From assembly GCA_036557365.1 (NCBI GenBank), contig DATBHR010000092.1, positions 310,001 through 374,000 of the forward strand: a stretch of 64,000 nt of DNA, read 5' to 3'. The first letter of the stretch is position 1, and every line of letters starts with the position of its first letter. The stretch is from DATKHR01 sp036557365. Its GTDB lineage: Bacteria; Acidobacteriota; Vicinamibacteria; Vicinamibacterales; CAVVIG01. Below are positions 33,444-42,364 of this stretch, piece by piece. The notes beneath the pieces were generated by a model. The model saw nothing but the letters and a program-made list of their open reading frames with translations. It did no database searches and was not told the origin of the DNA. A program made the position numbers and the translations under genes.

Positions 33444-35927
33444 ATGAAGCAGGTCGTGTCGGCAGCTATCGGTGTCGCAGCTTTTGGAGCAGTCGTCGCG
33501 GCTCAGTCGAGCGCGCCTGCGTCGACGACGCCAGCGAAGACGCAGAAACCAGCGATGGCTGTCGCGCACAAGGCGGTCGCTGCGCAGCCCGCTCAGCCAG
33601 CCTCACCTGATCTCGTCAAACAGTACTGTGTCGGCTGCCACAGCGAAAAAGGCAAGGCCGGCGGACTGTCGCTCGTCAACTTCGATTCGACGCATCCGGA
33701 TCAGAACGCGGAAGTCGCCGAACACATGATCCGCAAACTGCGCGCGGGGATGATGCCGCCGCCCGGCGCGCGTCGCCCCGACGCCGACACGATCGCCGCG
33801 TTTGCCACCTCGCTCGAAACCAGCATCGACACCGCGGCCGCGCTGCATCCCAATCCGGGCCGCCGCGTGTTCCAGCGTTTGAGCCGCGCCGAGTACGCGC
33901 GATCGGTCCACGATCTGCTCGACGTGGACGTGGACGTCAACGCCTTCCTGCCGCCTGACACGATCAGCGCGGGCTTCGACAACATCGCGGATGCACAGGC
34001 GATGTCGCCGACGCTGATGGAAGGCTACCTGCGCGCTGCCAGCAAGATTTCCAGCATCGCCGTGGGCGACAAGACGGCGTCGCCGACGGAAGTCACCGTC
34101 AAGGTGCCGCGTACGCAGTCGCAGATGCACCACATCGAAGGCACGCCGTGGGGCACGCGCGGCGGCGTCTCGATGATGCACACGTTCGCGGCCGACGGCG
34201 ACTACACGTTCCGCGTGATGCTGCATTCGATTCCGACCGGCGAGCTGTACGGCAGCGTGACGAGCCGGAACGAGCAGATCGAGATTGCGATCAACGGTGA
34301 ACGCGTCGCGCTGCTCGACATCAATTACAAGATGGACGAGAAGGATCCGAGCGGCATGAACATCACGACGCCGCGGATCCACGTGAAGGCGGGACCGCAG
34401 CACGTCACCGCCGCGTTCCTCGAGCATTTCGAAGGACCGATCGACGATCTCATTTCGCCGATCGACTACACGCTCGCCGACACGGAGAGCGGCGACGCCG
34501 TCGGCATCACGACGCTGCCGCACCTGCGCGACTTCAGCATCACCGGTCCGTTCACAGTGACCGGCGTGTCCGACACGCCGAGCCGCCGGAAAATCTTCGT
34601 CTGCCGGCCGCTGTCGCCTGGCGACGAGGTGCCGTGCGCGCGGCGGATCGTGTCGCAGCTCACGAAGCAGGCCTACCGGCGCACGCCGAGCGGCGAGGAC
34701 GTCGAGTCGCTCATGAGCTTCTACGGCGAGGCGCGGAAGAACACCGACTTCGAGTCGGGCATCCGCGCCGTCGTGCAGGCGCTGCTCGCGAGCCCGCACT
34801 TCCTCTTCCGTCTCGAGGAGATGCCGGCCGGCACGCGTCCCGGCCAGAACTACCGCATCGCCGATCTCGATCTGGCCTCGCGACTCTCCTATTTCCTGTG
34901 GGGCACGGGCCCCGATGCCGAACTCATTAAGGCGGCCGGCGCGGGCACGCTCCACACGCAGGCCGTCCTCGACAAGCAGGTCAAGCGGATGCTGGCCGAC
35001 GAACGCGCGGAGGCGCTCTCGACGCGGTTCGCCGCGCAGTGGCTGCGCCTGCAGGACGTCGACAAAATCAAGCCGGACGCGCTGCTGTATCCGTCCTTCG
35101 ACAACTCGCTCGCCGAGTCGTACAAGCGCGAAACCGAACTGTTTTTCAACAGCATCGTCCGCGAGGACAGGAACGTCCTCGATCTCTTCAACGCCGACTA
35201 TCAGTTCGTGAACGAGCGGACCGCCAAGGTCTACCGCATTCCGAATATCACCGGCGACGATTTTCAGCGCGTGAAGGTGACCGACGACAACCGGCGCGGG
35301 CTGCTCGGACAGGGCAGCGTGCTGATGCAGACCTCGATCGCCGACCGGACGTCGCCGGTCCAGCGCGGCAAGTGGATCATGGAGGTCCTGCTCGGTTCGC
35401 CGCCGCCAGCACCGCCGCCGAACGTGCCCCCGCTCGAAGACACGAAGGCGTCCACCGACGCCGGCAAGACGCTGTCGGTGCGCGAGCGCATGGAAGAGCA
35501 CCGCAAGAACCCGACCTGCGCGTCGTGCCACCGCGTCATCGATCCGCTCGGCCTCTCGCTCGACAACTTCGACGTCGTCGGCGCGTGGCGGATCAAGGAC
35601 AACGGCGTCGCCGTCGACACGACCGGCAAGCTGTACGACGGGACCGAGCTGGCTGGTCCGGTCAGCCTTCGCGACGCGCTGATGAAGCACTCCGACGTCA
35701 TCATCCGGAACTTCACCGACAACCTGATGGCGTATGCGCTCGGCCGTCGCGTCGAGTACTTCGATCAGCCGACGGTCAGGGCGATCGTCAAGAAAGCCGG
35801 GCAGAGCGACTACAAGTTCTCGTCATTCGTGATCGGCATCATCAACAGTTCAGCGTTCCAGATGGGTCAGAGCGAACCCGTGACCACCAACTCAGAGGAT
35901 CACGCCGGCCCCGGCCGAGCGAGGTAG
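33444..35927 (+). CDS. DUF1592-type cytochrome c protein (DUF1587/1595/1592/1588/1585)
   Basis: 827 residues with a signal peptide (AAIGVAAFGAVVAAQ). A CVGCH haem motif at 62-66 opens a short cytochrome-c-like domain. The rest follows the planctomycete/acidobacterial architecture: FQRLSRAEYARSVHDLL (DUF1587), a carbohydrate-binding-like beta region, then PCARRIVSQLTKQAYRR and LDLASRLSYFLWGTGPD (DUF1595/1592), NRRGLLGQGSVLMQTS and CASCHRVIDPLGLSLDNFD (DUF1588) and the terminal DUF1585. Exact function is unknown for the family; extracytoplasmic polysaccharide or complex-substrate oxidation is often suggested. It is directly followed by a DUF1552 gene, its usual partner. Confidence 0.9.
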   Translation: MKQVVSAAIGVAAFGAVVAAQSSAPASTTPAKTQKPAMAVAHKAVAAQPAQPASPDLVKQYCVGCHSEKGKAGGLSLVNFDSTHPDQNAEVAEHMIRKLRAGMMPPPGARRPDADTIAAFATSLETSIDTAAALHPNPGRRVFQRLSRAEYARSVHDLLDVDVDVNAFLPPDTISAGFDNIADAQAMSPTLMEGYLRAASKISSIAVGDKTASPTEVTVKVPRTQSQMHHIEGTPWGTRGGVSMMHTFAADGDYTFRVMLHSIPTGELYGSVTSRNEQIEIAINGERVALLDINYKMDEKDPSGMNITTPRIHVKAGPQHVTAAFLEHFEGPIDDLISPIDYTLADTESGDAVGITTLPHLRDFSITGPFTVTGVSDTPSRRKIFVCRPLSPGDEVPCARRIVSQLTKQAYRRTPSGEDVESLMSFYGEARKNTDFESGIRAVVQALLASPHFLFRLEEMPAGTRPGQNYRIADLDLASRLSYFLWGTGPDAELIKAAGAGTLHTQAVLDKQVKRMLADERAEALSTRFAAQWLRLQDVDKIKPDALLYPSFDNSLAESYKRETELFFNSIVREDRNVLDLFNADYQFVNERTAKVYRIPNITGDDFQRVKVTDDNRRGLLGQGSVLMQTSIADRTSPVQRGKWIMEVLLGSPPPAPPPNVPPLEDTKASTDAGKTLSVRERMEEHRKNPTCASCHRVIDPLGLSLDNFDVVGAWRIKDNGVAVDTTGKLYDGTELAGPVSLRDALMKHSDVIIRNFTDNLMAYALGRRVEYFDQPTVRAIVKKAGQSDYKFSSFVIGIINSSAFQMGQSEPVTTNSEDHAGPGRAR

Positions 35928-35929
35928 AC

Positions 35930-37348
35930 ATGTCCTACATCACGATGAAGCATGTATCCCGTCGGGCGGTTCTGAAGGGCATGGGCGTGACCGTCGCCCT
36001 TCCCATCCTCGACGCCATGGTTCCGGCCCGCACCGCGTTCGCGCGGACGGCCGCGGCGGCGTCGGCGTCAAAGACCCGTCTGATCTGCATGGAGATGGTG
36101 CACGGGTCGGCGGGCGCGACGCCGATCGGCCTCAAGAAGAACCTCTGGTCGCCCGAGAGCGTCGGCCACGAGTTCGATCTGTCGCCGAGCAGCCTCAGCC
36201 CGCTCGAGCCCTTCCGCGATTACCTCACCATCGTCAGCAACACCGACGTGAGGAATGCCGAAGCGTTCACGCTGCCGGAGATTGGCGGCGATCACTTCCG
36301 GGCGAGCGCTGTCTTCCTGACGCAGTCGCACCCGAAGCAGACGCAGGGGTCGGACGTCTTTGCAGGCACCTCGCTCGACCAGCTGTATGCGCAGAAGTTC
36401 GGGCAGGACACGCCGATTCCGTCGATGCAGCTGTCGATCGAGAACGTGGACCAGGCCGGCGGCTGCACGTACGGCTACTCGTGCGTCTATACCGACACCA
36501 TCAGCTGGTCGGCGCCCGACATGCCGATGCCGATGGTGCGCGACCCGCGCGTCGTCTTCGATCAGTTGTTCGGTGTGGGCGCCACGCCGGAAGAACGTGC
36601 AGCCAACCGTCGCGCCGACCGCAGCATCCTCGACTGGATTACGGCGCAGGTGAACGGCCTGCGCAAGGAACTCGGCTCCGCGGATCGTGCGCGGCTCAAG
36701 GATTATCTCGACAACATCCGCGAGATCGAGCGCCGCATTCAGCAGGTCGAAGCGCGCAACGCCAGCGGCGAAAGCCGCGAGCTGCCGGATGCGCCGATCG
36801 GCGTGCCCGATTCGTTCAGCGAGCACGTGAAGATCATGATGGACCTCCAGGTCCTGGCATTTCAGTCCGACGTCACGCGCGTGTTCTCGTTCAAGCTCGG
36901 ACGCGACGGTTCGAGCCGCTCGTATCCGGAGAGCGGCGTGTCGACGGGCTTCCACCCGGCGTCGCATCACGGCGAGCGCGAGGAGCGAATCCTCGACTAC
37001 GCGAAGATCAACAAGTACCACGTCAGCATGGTTCCGTATCTGCTCGAGAAGCTGAAGAGCACGCCGGACGGCGAGGGCAACCTGCTCGACCACAGCCTCG
37101 TGATCTACGGCTCGCCGATGGGCGATTCGAACGTCCACAATCACAAGCGCTGCCCGCTCTTCCTTGCCGGCCACATGGGCGGACAACTGAAGGGCGGTCG
37201 GCACCTGAAGGCGGCCGACGGCACGCCGATGGCGAACGTGATGCTGACGGTGCTGCACGGTCTCGGTCGCGACGACATGAAGACCTTCGGCGACAGCAAC
37301 GCGGAATTCGATCTGAACGCGACTGTGGCGGCGAACACAGTGGCATAG
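35930..37348 (+). CDS. DUF1552 protein with Tat-type leader
   Basis: 472 residues. The leader SRRAVLKGMGVTVALPILDA is twin-arginine type, so it is likely exported folded. Family marks include GADHF-like GGDHFRAS, QLSIENVDQAGGC, a helical DNIREIERRIQQVEAR and SRSYPESG followed by FHPASHHGEREERI. DUF1552 proteins are of unknown function and are nearly always encoded beside DUF1592 proteins, as here (2-base gap; the ribosome-binding GAGG overlaps the upstream stop). The pair probably forms a periplasmic complex. Confidence 0.9.
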   Translation: MSYITMKHVSRRAVLKGMGVTVALPILDAMVPARTAFARTAAAASASKTRLICMEMVHGSAGATPIGLKKNLWSPESVGHEFDLSPSSLSPLEPFRDYLTIVSNTDVRNAEAFTLPEIGGDHFRASAVFLTQSHPKQTQGSDVFAGTSLDQLYAQKFGQDTPIPSMQLSIENVDQAGGCTYGYSCVYTDTISWSAPDMPMPMVRDPRVVFDQLFGVGATPEERAANRRADRSILDWITAQVNGLRKELGSADRARLKDYLDNIREIERRIQQVEARNASGESRELPDAPIGVPDSFSEHVKIMMDLQVLAFQSDVTRVFSFKLGRDGSSRSYPESGVSTGFHPASHHGEREERILDYAKINKYHVSMVPYLLEKLKSTPDGEGNLLDHSLVIYGSPMGDSNVHNHKRCPLFLAGHMGGQLKGGRHLKAADGTPMANVMLTVLHGLGRDDMKTFGDSNAEFDLNATVAANTVA

Positions 37349-37398
37349 GTCGGGTAGGTCAGGTAGGTCAGGTAGGTCGGGTGGGACTGTAGGTCGGT
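37346..37398. repeat. GTAGGTCRGG tandem tract between DUF1552 and ankyrin genes
   Basis: Five or six copies of a unit near GGTAGGTCAG or GGTAGGTCGG lie immediately after the DUF1552 stop, the same unit as in the CHAT gene tail. Confidence 0.8.
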
Positions 37399-37419
37399 AG
37401 ACGCTGAAAAGTGATCTCT

Positions 37420-39135
37420 ATGCTGCGAAAAGTGCTCGTGAGTGCGGTATGCGTGGGAGCGTTGGGCCTCGGCTTCGTACACGCCGCGGGGCCGTCGTCG
37501 GTCGCCGATGCGGCGATGACGGGCAACCTCGACGCAGTCAAAACGCTGCTGCAGAACGGCGCCGACGTGAACGCCGCGATGTCCGACGGGATGACGGCGC
37601 TGCACTACGCCGCCATGAAAAACGACGCGGACCTCGCGAAGATGCTGCTGTTCGCCGGCGCCAACGTGAAGGCGACGACGAGGCTCGGCGGCTACACGCC
37701 GATGCTGCTCGCGAGCCGCGCTGGAAACGCCGCCGTCATGGACGCGCTCGTCGCCGGCGGAGCGGATCCGAATGGCGCGACGGCGAACGGGACCACCCCG
37801 CTGATGTTCGCGGCCGCCTCGGGCAAGGCCGACGCGGTGAAGCTGCTCATCGACAAAGGCGCGGACGTCAACGCGCACGAAAACGGACGGCAGGAAACCG
37901 CGCTGATGTTCGCCGCCGCGAACGGCCGCGCCGCCGTCATCCGGATGCTGACCGAAAACGGCGCCGACGTGAGCGCGACGACGAAGGTCATCGATCTCTC
38001 CGAGTTCGCGAAAGAGGAACAGGAAAAGTTCGCGCAGTTCGCAGCGCAGCAGGCTGCGCAGGCCGCCAAGAATGGTCAGCCTCCGCCACCCGCACGCGGC
38101 GGCCGCGGACGCGGCGAAGGCAAAGCGGGTATCGATCGCCAGTACGCCTATCCTGAACTCGTCGCATACCAGGGCGGCCTCTCCGCGCTGCACATGGCCG
38201 CGCGCCAGGGCTCGGTCGAATCGGTTCGTGCGCTGCTCGACGGCGGCGCGAACGTCAACGAGCCGAGCGCCGGCGATCACATCACGCCGATCATCATTGC
38301 CACGCTCAACGGCCAGTTCGATCTCGCGAAATTCCTGCTCGACAAGGGCGCGAACCCGAATCTCGCTGAAGACAACGGCGTGACGTCGCTGTACGCCGCG
38401 ATCAACTGCGTCTGGGCGCCCAAGGCGCTCTATCCGCAGCCGCGCGCGTACGAACAGCAGACGACGACGTATCTCGACCTCATGGCCGCGCTGCTCGACA
38501 AAGGCGCCGACCCGAACGCGCGCCTGAAGAAGAAGGTCTGGTACTCGGGCTACGACTTCGATTTGTCCGGCGTTGACGAGATCGGCGCGACGCCGTTCTG
38601 GCGAGCGGCGTACGCGAGCGACATCGATGCGATGAAGCTGCTCGTCGCACGTGGTGCCGATCCGGCCATCCCGTCGATGAAAGGCGCCGGCCGTCCGCGC
38701 ACGGGCGACGCGCAGCGCGACGTCGAGGACGTGTCCAAGCTTCCGCCGATTCCGGTCGGCGGTCCTGGCATCCCGGCCATCGTCGCGGCAGCGGGCAGCG
38801 GATACGGCGAGGGCTTTGCCGCCAACTCACATCGATATGCGCCGTCGGGCATGCTCGCAGCCGTGAAGTATCTCGTCGAAGAACTGCACGCGGACGTCAA
38901 CGCGCGGGACAACGAAGGCAACACCGCGATGCACAATGCCGCCGCGCGCGGCGACGTCGAGATGATCAAGTACCTCGTGTCCAAGGGCGCCGACGTCAAG
39001 GTCGTCAATCGCGAAGGAAAGACGACCGCGGACATGGCGAACGGACCGGTGCAGCGCATCCAGCCCTGGCCTGAAGCGCTCACGCTGCTCGAATCGCTCG
39101 GCGCGAAGAACAACCACAAGTGCGTGTCGTGCTGA
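37420..39135 (+). CDS. Secreted ankyrin-repeat protein
   Basis: About 571 residues from ATG 37420 (MLRKVLVSAVCVG); a GTG nine bases earlier is possible. A signal peptide ends near FVHAAG. At least nine ankyrin repeats follow, for example GMTALHYAAMKNDADLAKML, GTTPLMFAAASGKADAVKLL and GNTAMHNAAARGDVEMIKYL. They are interrupted at about 195-245 by a Gln/Ala- and Gly/Arg-rich linker (AAQQAAQAAKNGQPPPPARG). It ends in CVSC. Exported ankyrin proteins commonly follow DUF1592/DUF1552 pairs in these bacteria, so it is probably a protein-binding partner of that system. Confidence 0.9.
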   Translation: MLRKVLVSAVCVGALGLGFVHAAGPSSVADAAMTGNLDAVKTLLQNGADVNAAMSDGMTALHYAAMKNDADLAKMLLFAGANVKATTRLGGYTPMLLASRAGNAAVMDALVAGGADPNGATANGTTPLMFAAASGKADAVKLLIDKGADVNAHENGRQETALMFAAANGRAAVIRMLTENGADVSATTKVIDLSEFAKEEQEKFAQFAAQQAAQAAKNGQPPPPARGGRGRGEGKAGIDRQYAYPELVAYQGGLSALHMAARQGSVESVRALLDGGANVNEPSAGDHITPIIIATLNGQFDLAKFLLDKGANPNLAEDNGVTSLYAAINCVWAPKALYPQPRAYEQQTTTYLDLMAALLDKGADPNARLKKKVWYSGYDFDLSGVDEIGATPFWRAAYASDIDAMKLLVARGADPAIPSMKGAGRPRTGDAQRDVEDVSKLPPIPVGGPGIPAIVAAAGSGYGEGFAANSHRYAPSGMLAAVKYLVEELHADVNARDNEGNTAMHNAAARGDVEMIKYLVSKGADVKVVNREGKTTADMANGPVQRIQPWPEALTLLESLGAKNNHKCVSC

Positions 39136-39148
39136 AATTTGGGATTGA

Positions 39149-40303
39149 CTACCGGTCCCACGTCGTTCGCAGAACCTCCCAGAATCCCGGCAGTGCGTTG
39201 ACCAGGTCGCGCACTTCCGGGATGAAGTGATACGCCGCCCAGATAATCAGGATTCCAAAACCCAGCGACAGCAGGCCATCCCACGCGGCCAGCATGCCGT
39301 GGTTGTAGCCGCCGACGGCGACATACGACGCGCGGCGCGTCGCGTGCAACGGCCACGCGACCACGTTGTAGGCGATGCACGCCGCGAGCAATCCCACCCA
39401 CAGCGGAACGTTGAACGGCAACGGACGGCCGAACGCCTCGCGCGACATCACGAGCGAAATCACCGTGTACACCAGCAGCCAGAACACGAGCGCGCTGGCC
39501 AGGCTCAGGACCGGAATCATGATGCCCGCGCCGACCCGGGCGACGTAGCCAACCGGACCGACCGGTCCCATCGGCCCGACGGACATCGAGCCAGGCGTGC
39601 CATACCACCATGGCGCGCCGAACTGATGACGCCGCTGGCGGCGCTCCCAGCGCCGCTGCGCGCGCTGATCCTTCGTCCACTGATTCCACTTCGACTTCGA
39701 CGAGTCGCGGAGATCCGCGTAGCTTTGCTTCGCGCGATCGATCAGTTCCTGCGCGTTGAACGGCTCGCCGTGCGCGGCGGCGCGCTCCTCGGACGTGTTC
39801 GCGGACGGAATCACGAACATCAGCGCACCGTAGACGAGCGCCCAGAAACCTTTGGTGATGACGACGAGGACGAGAAAGACGATGCGAACGATCGTGACGT
39901 CGATGCCCGCGAACGCCGCGAGGCCGGTGCAGACGCCGGCGAGCATCGCGCCCTCGTGAATGAGATACAGCCGCCGCGGCGCCTTGCAGCGCGGCGCCCC
40001 CTGCTTCGGACCGGCGGACGCTTTGTCAGCGCTCGACGGTCCGTCAGCTGGATGCTCGACCGGTCCCATCTCCGCAATAATCTGTTCGACCTCCGTCGTC
40101 GTCACCACGTTCTTGCTCGGTCCGAGAAACCTCAGGCATTTCTCGCCGATCGCCTGTTCGAGGTCAGCGAGGATCTCGACACGATCCGGATTGCTCGAAA
40201 GTTTCCGCTCGGCCTCTTCGAGATAGGCGACGAGCGCCGCGTAGCCGTTTTCGTCGACCTGGTACGCGTTGCCGTTCAGGTTGATCGCAATGACTCTCTG
40301 CAT
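39149..40303 (-). CDS. PspC-domain membrane protein
   Basis: 384 residues from ATG 40303 (MQRVIAINLNG); a longer frame exists but overlaps the PadR gene. Residues 1-80 form a small domain (VDENGYAALVAYLEEAERKL). The PspC domain follows: RRLYLIHEGAMLAGVCTGLA, then VRIVFLVLVVITKGFWALVY. A basic helical linker (DQRAQRRWERRQRR) leads to three or four more membrane segments. PspC proteins take part in envelope-stress responses. The gene follows padR directly, so the PadR repressor probably controls both. Confidence 0.85.
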   Translation of the reverse strand: MQRVIAINLNGNAYQVDENGYAALVAYLEEAERKLSSNPDRVEILADLEQAIGEKCLRFLGPSKNVVTTTEVEQIIAEMGPVEHPADGPSSADKASAGPKQGAPRCKAPRRLYLIHEGAMLAGVCTGLAAFAGIDVTIVRIVFLVLVVITKGFWALVYGALMFVIPSANTSEERAAAHGEPFNAQELIDRAKQSYADLRDSSKSKWNQWTKDQRAQRRWERRQRRHQFGAPWWYGTPGSMSVGPMGPVGPVGYVARVGAGIMIPVLSLASALVFWLLVYTVISLVMSREAFGRPLPFNVPLWVGLLAACIAYNVVAWPLHATRRASYVAVGGYNHGMLAAWDGLLSLGFGILIIWAAYHFIPEVRDLVNALPGFWEVLRTTWDR

Positions 40304-40305
40304 GG

Positions 40306-40629
40306 CTATCGTCCCAGCTGACTGACCGTGGCGTTGATGTCCTTCCAGTACGCGTTCAGCTCCGCGAGCTGAGATTTCCCCTTCGCCGTGAGCTCGTAGT
40401 ACTTGCGCGGCGGCCCGGCGTCGGATTCCTGCCACTCGTAATCGACGAGCCCCTCGCGTCGCATCTTGCTCAAGAGCGGATAGAGCGTCCCTTCCTGCGT
40501 CGCGAACTCCGTATCGTTGAGGAGCTTCAGCATGTCGGCGACGTACACCTTGTCGCTCGCGACGATGCGCAGGATGAGGAACTCGAGGAGTCCTTTGCGG
40601 ATGGCCGTGAACTTCTCCTTGACGCTCAT
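40306..40629 (-). CDS. PadR-family transcriptional regulator
   Basis: 107 residues of winged helix: KGLLEFLILRIVASDKVYVADMLKLL (first helices), EGTLYPLLSKMRREGLVDYEW (recognition helix and wing) and a short C-terminal dimerisation helix. It is the short PadR type (subfamily 2). A 24-bp palindrome lies just upstream of its start, the expected place for autoregulation. The PspC gene begins 3 bases after its stop, an arrangement common in Acidobacteria. Confidence 0.9.
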   Translation of the reverse strand: MSVKEKFTAIRKGLLEFLILRIVASDKVYVADMLKLLNDTEFATQEGTLYPLLSKMRREGLVDYEWQESDAGPPRKYYELTAKGKSQLAELNAYWKDINATVSQLGR

Positions 40630-40638
40630 TCAGAGCAA

Positions 40639-40662
40639 GCTACCTTTAAATGAAAAGGTAGC
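40639..40662. promoter_or_regulatory. Palindromic PadR operator candidate
   Basis: Perfect 9-bp inverted repeat GCTACCTTT / AAAGGTAGC with a 6-bp AT-rich spacer, 10 bases upstream of the padR start codon. It overlaps the likely promoter and would suit autorepression by the PadR dimer. Confidence 0.75.
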
Positions 40663-40785
40663 AGGGCTGCCAATGGTGTGTCAATGGATGCCCAAGAATC
40701 GGTCAACACGGCGCCTGACCGAACTGACAGGTTGGAAGCGCGAGGACGAAGCGAAGAGATGCGGGTGATGAAAGACTGGAAGAGT

Positions 40786-40816
40786 GCCGGAGGCCAGACG
40801 CGGCCGGCCCTCCGGC
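40786..40816 (-). terminator. Possible hairpin terminator of the secreted-protein gene
   Basis: GCCGGAGG and CCTCCGGC form an 8-bp stem with a 15-base loop, 27 bases beyond the stop of the leftward gene at 40843. There is no strong T-run, so it may be a weak or Rho-assisted terminator. The rest of 40663-40842 shows nothing I recognise. Confidence 0.35.
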
Positions 40817-40842
40817 TCGATAGAACTACGAGAGTCGGTCTG

Positions 40843-41352
40843 TTACTGCGAGCAGGTGGACGCCACCATTCGAACGGTGTCGACCTTCAGCTTCGGCTCG
40901 TTCATCGTCGACGTAGAAGAGCTCGACGGGGTCGTGGAGCTCGACGTCGCGGAGCTGCTGCCCTCGATCGTTCCGGTGATCTCTACTTTGTGGCCCACGT
41001 GCGGCGTGAGCTTCGAGCTGTCGGCATCGAGTCGATACGTGCTGCTGTGCGTCATCGATCCGGAAGTACCTGTCGCGCTCGTCGTCGATGACGATGTGGT
41101 CGACGATGAGCTCGAGGCCTTGGTCAGCAGGAACGCTGACTCACTCGAGCTCGTGGCGCCGGTCGTTCCGCTGGTGCCGGTCGCGCCGGGCATCGCGCTG
41201 GACCCGCGCTCGACGCAGCCCGTCACAGTGATTTGATTCGCTGCATGCTGTGAAGAAGATGTCTGCGGCGTCGTTGGCCTCGTCTGCGCAGCGGCCGTTA
41301 TTCCGAATGAAGCGGCTGCTGCAATCGCGGTGACCCAGAAACGTGTGCTCAT
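40843..41352 (-). CDS. Secreted Ser/Thr-rich protein
   Basis: 169 residues with a signal peptide (FWVTAIAAAASFGITAAAQ). A small beta-barrel-like core is split by two low-complexity Ser/Thr runs. The core pieces are NQITVTGCVERGS, TYRLDADSSKLTPHVGHKVE with ITGTIEG, and KLKVDTVRMVASTC. The pattern, a GCV start and a YRL...HVGHKVEITG block, is common in secreted acidobacterial proteins of unknown function. The Cys in TGC and the C-terminal STC may form a disulphide. It diverges from the metallophosphoesterase gene. Confidence 0.75.
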   Translation of the reverse strand: MSTRFWVTAIAAAASFGITAAAQTRPTTPQTSSSQHAANQITVTGCVERGSSAMPGATGTSGTTGATSSSESAFLLTKASSSSSTTSSSTTSATGTSGSMTHSSTYRLDADSSKLTPHVGHKVEITGTIEGSSSATSSSTTPSSSSTSTMNEPKLKVDTVRMVASTCSQ

Positions 41353-41515
41353 TGGTTCCCTCCCTGTGGCTCGTCGGATACAGCACCTCCCTCCTGCAAC
41401 TCGTTCGCCAGAGATAGCTGAAGCGCCGGTCGAGACTCAGGCGTAGCGCGCGACATTACGGGCACAAACTCAACCGTCGTGAGTGACTGGCGCAACTCTT
41501 GTAGACCTTGGTTTC

Positions 41516-42352
41516 ATGGCGAACGCCATTCGCGTGGCCGCGATCGCGGACCTGCACTGCACGAAGAACTCGCACGGTGCATTCCAGCCGATGTTCGTGC
41601 GGATTCAGCAGTCCGCGGACCTGCTGCTGATCGCCGGCGATCTGACCGATTACGGGCTGCCTGACGAGGCGCGAGTCCTCGCCAAGGAACTCTCGTCGCT
41701 GCGCATGCCGAAGGCGGCCGTGCTCGGCAACCACGATCTGGAATCCGGCAAAGCCGGTGAGCTGATTCAGATACTGAACGACGCCGGTCTCGTCATCCTC
41801 GACGGCGATTCGTGCGAACTGTCCGGCGTCGGCGTCGCGGGCGTCAAGGGATTCGGTGGTGGCTTCGGGAAGCGAGCGCTCGGACCGTGGGGCGAATCGA
41901 TCATCAAGCAGTTCGTCCGCGAAGCCGTGGACGAGGCGTTGAAACTGGAAGCCGCGCTCGCGCGTCTGAGGACACGATCGCGGATCGCGCTGCTGCATTA
42001 CTCGCCGATCGCAGAGACCGTGGAGGGGGAGCCGCTCGAGATTTATCCGTTTCTCGGATCGAGCCGGCTGGAGGAACCGCTCGGGCGCTACCCGGTGTCG
42101 CTCGTTCTTCATGGGCATGCGCATCGAGGCCGTCCGAATGGCACGACCAAGACCGGCGTTCCGGTTCACAACGTCTCGATGCCGTTGCTGACGCGTCTGT
42201 TTCCCGACCAGCCGCCGTTCCGCGTCTTCGAAGTCCCCGTTGCGGAGGTGAGCACGACCGACGTTCCCGCAGTCACGTCAACTGCCGAGCAGCCGCCGAC
42301 CGGAGCGGCGATGCTGCACGGCCGCCGCTCCACTGACGCCGTCACACGGTGA
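41516..42352 (+). CDS. Calcineurin-like metallophosphoesterase
   Basis: 278 residues from ATG 41516 (MANAIRVAAIADLHC); the GTG at 41483 is less likely. The five metallophosphoesterase motifs are present: ADLHC (D-x-H), GDLTD, GNHD, LLHYSP and HGHAHRG. A di-metal centre hydrolysing phosphoesters is expected; the substrate is unknown. The C-terminal 40 residues are low-complexity. The nucleotidyltransferase gene starts 12 bases later, so the two are probably co-transcribed. Confidence 0.9.
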   Translation: MANAIRVAAIADLHCTKNSHGAFQPMFVRIQQSADLLLIAGDLTDYGLPDEARVLAKELSSLRMPKAAVLGNHDLESGKAGELIQILNDAGLVILDGDSCELSGVGVAGVKGFGGGFGKRALGPWGESIIKQFVREAVDEALKLEAALARLRTRSRIALLHYSPIAETVEGEPLEIYPFLGSSRLEEPLGRYPVSLVLHGHAHRGRPNGTTKTGVPVHNVSMPLLTRLFPDQPPFRVFEVPVAEVSTTDVPAVTSTAEQPPTGAAMLHGRRSTDAVTR

Positions 42353-42364
42353 GGTGAGGTGCAC

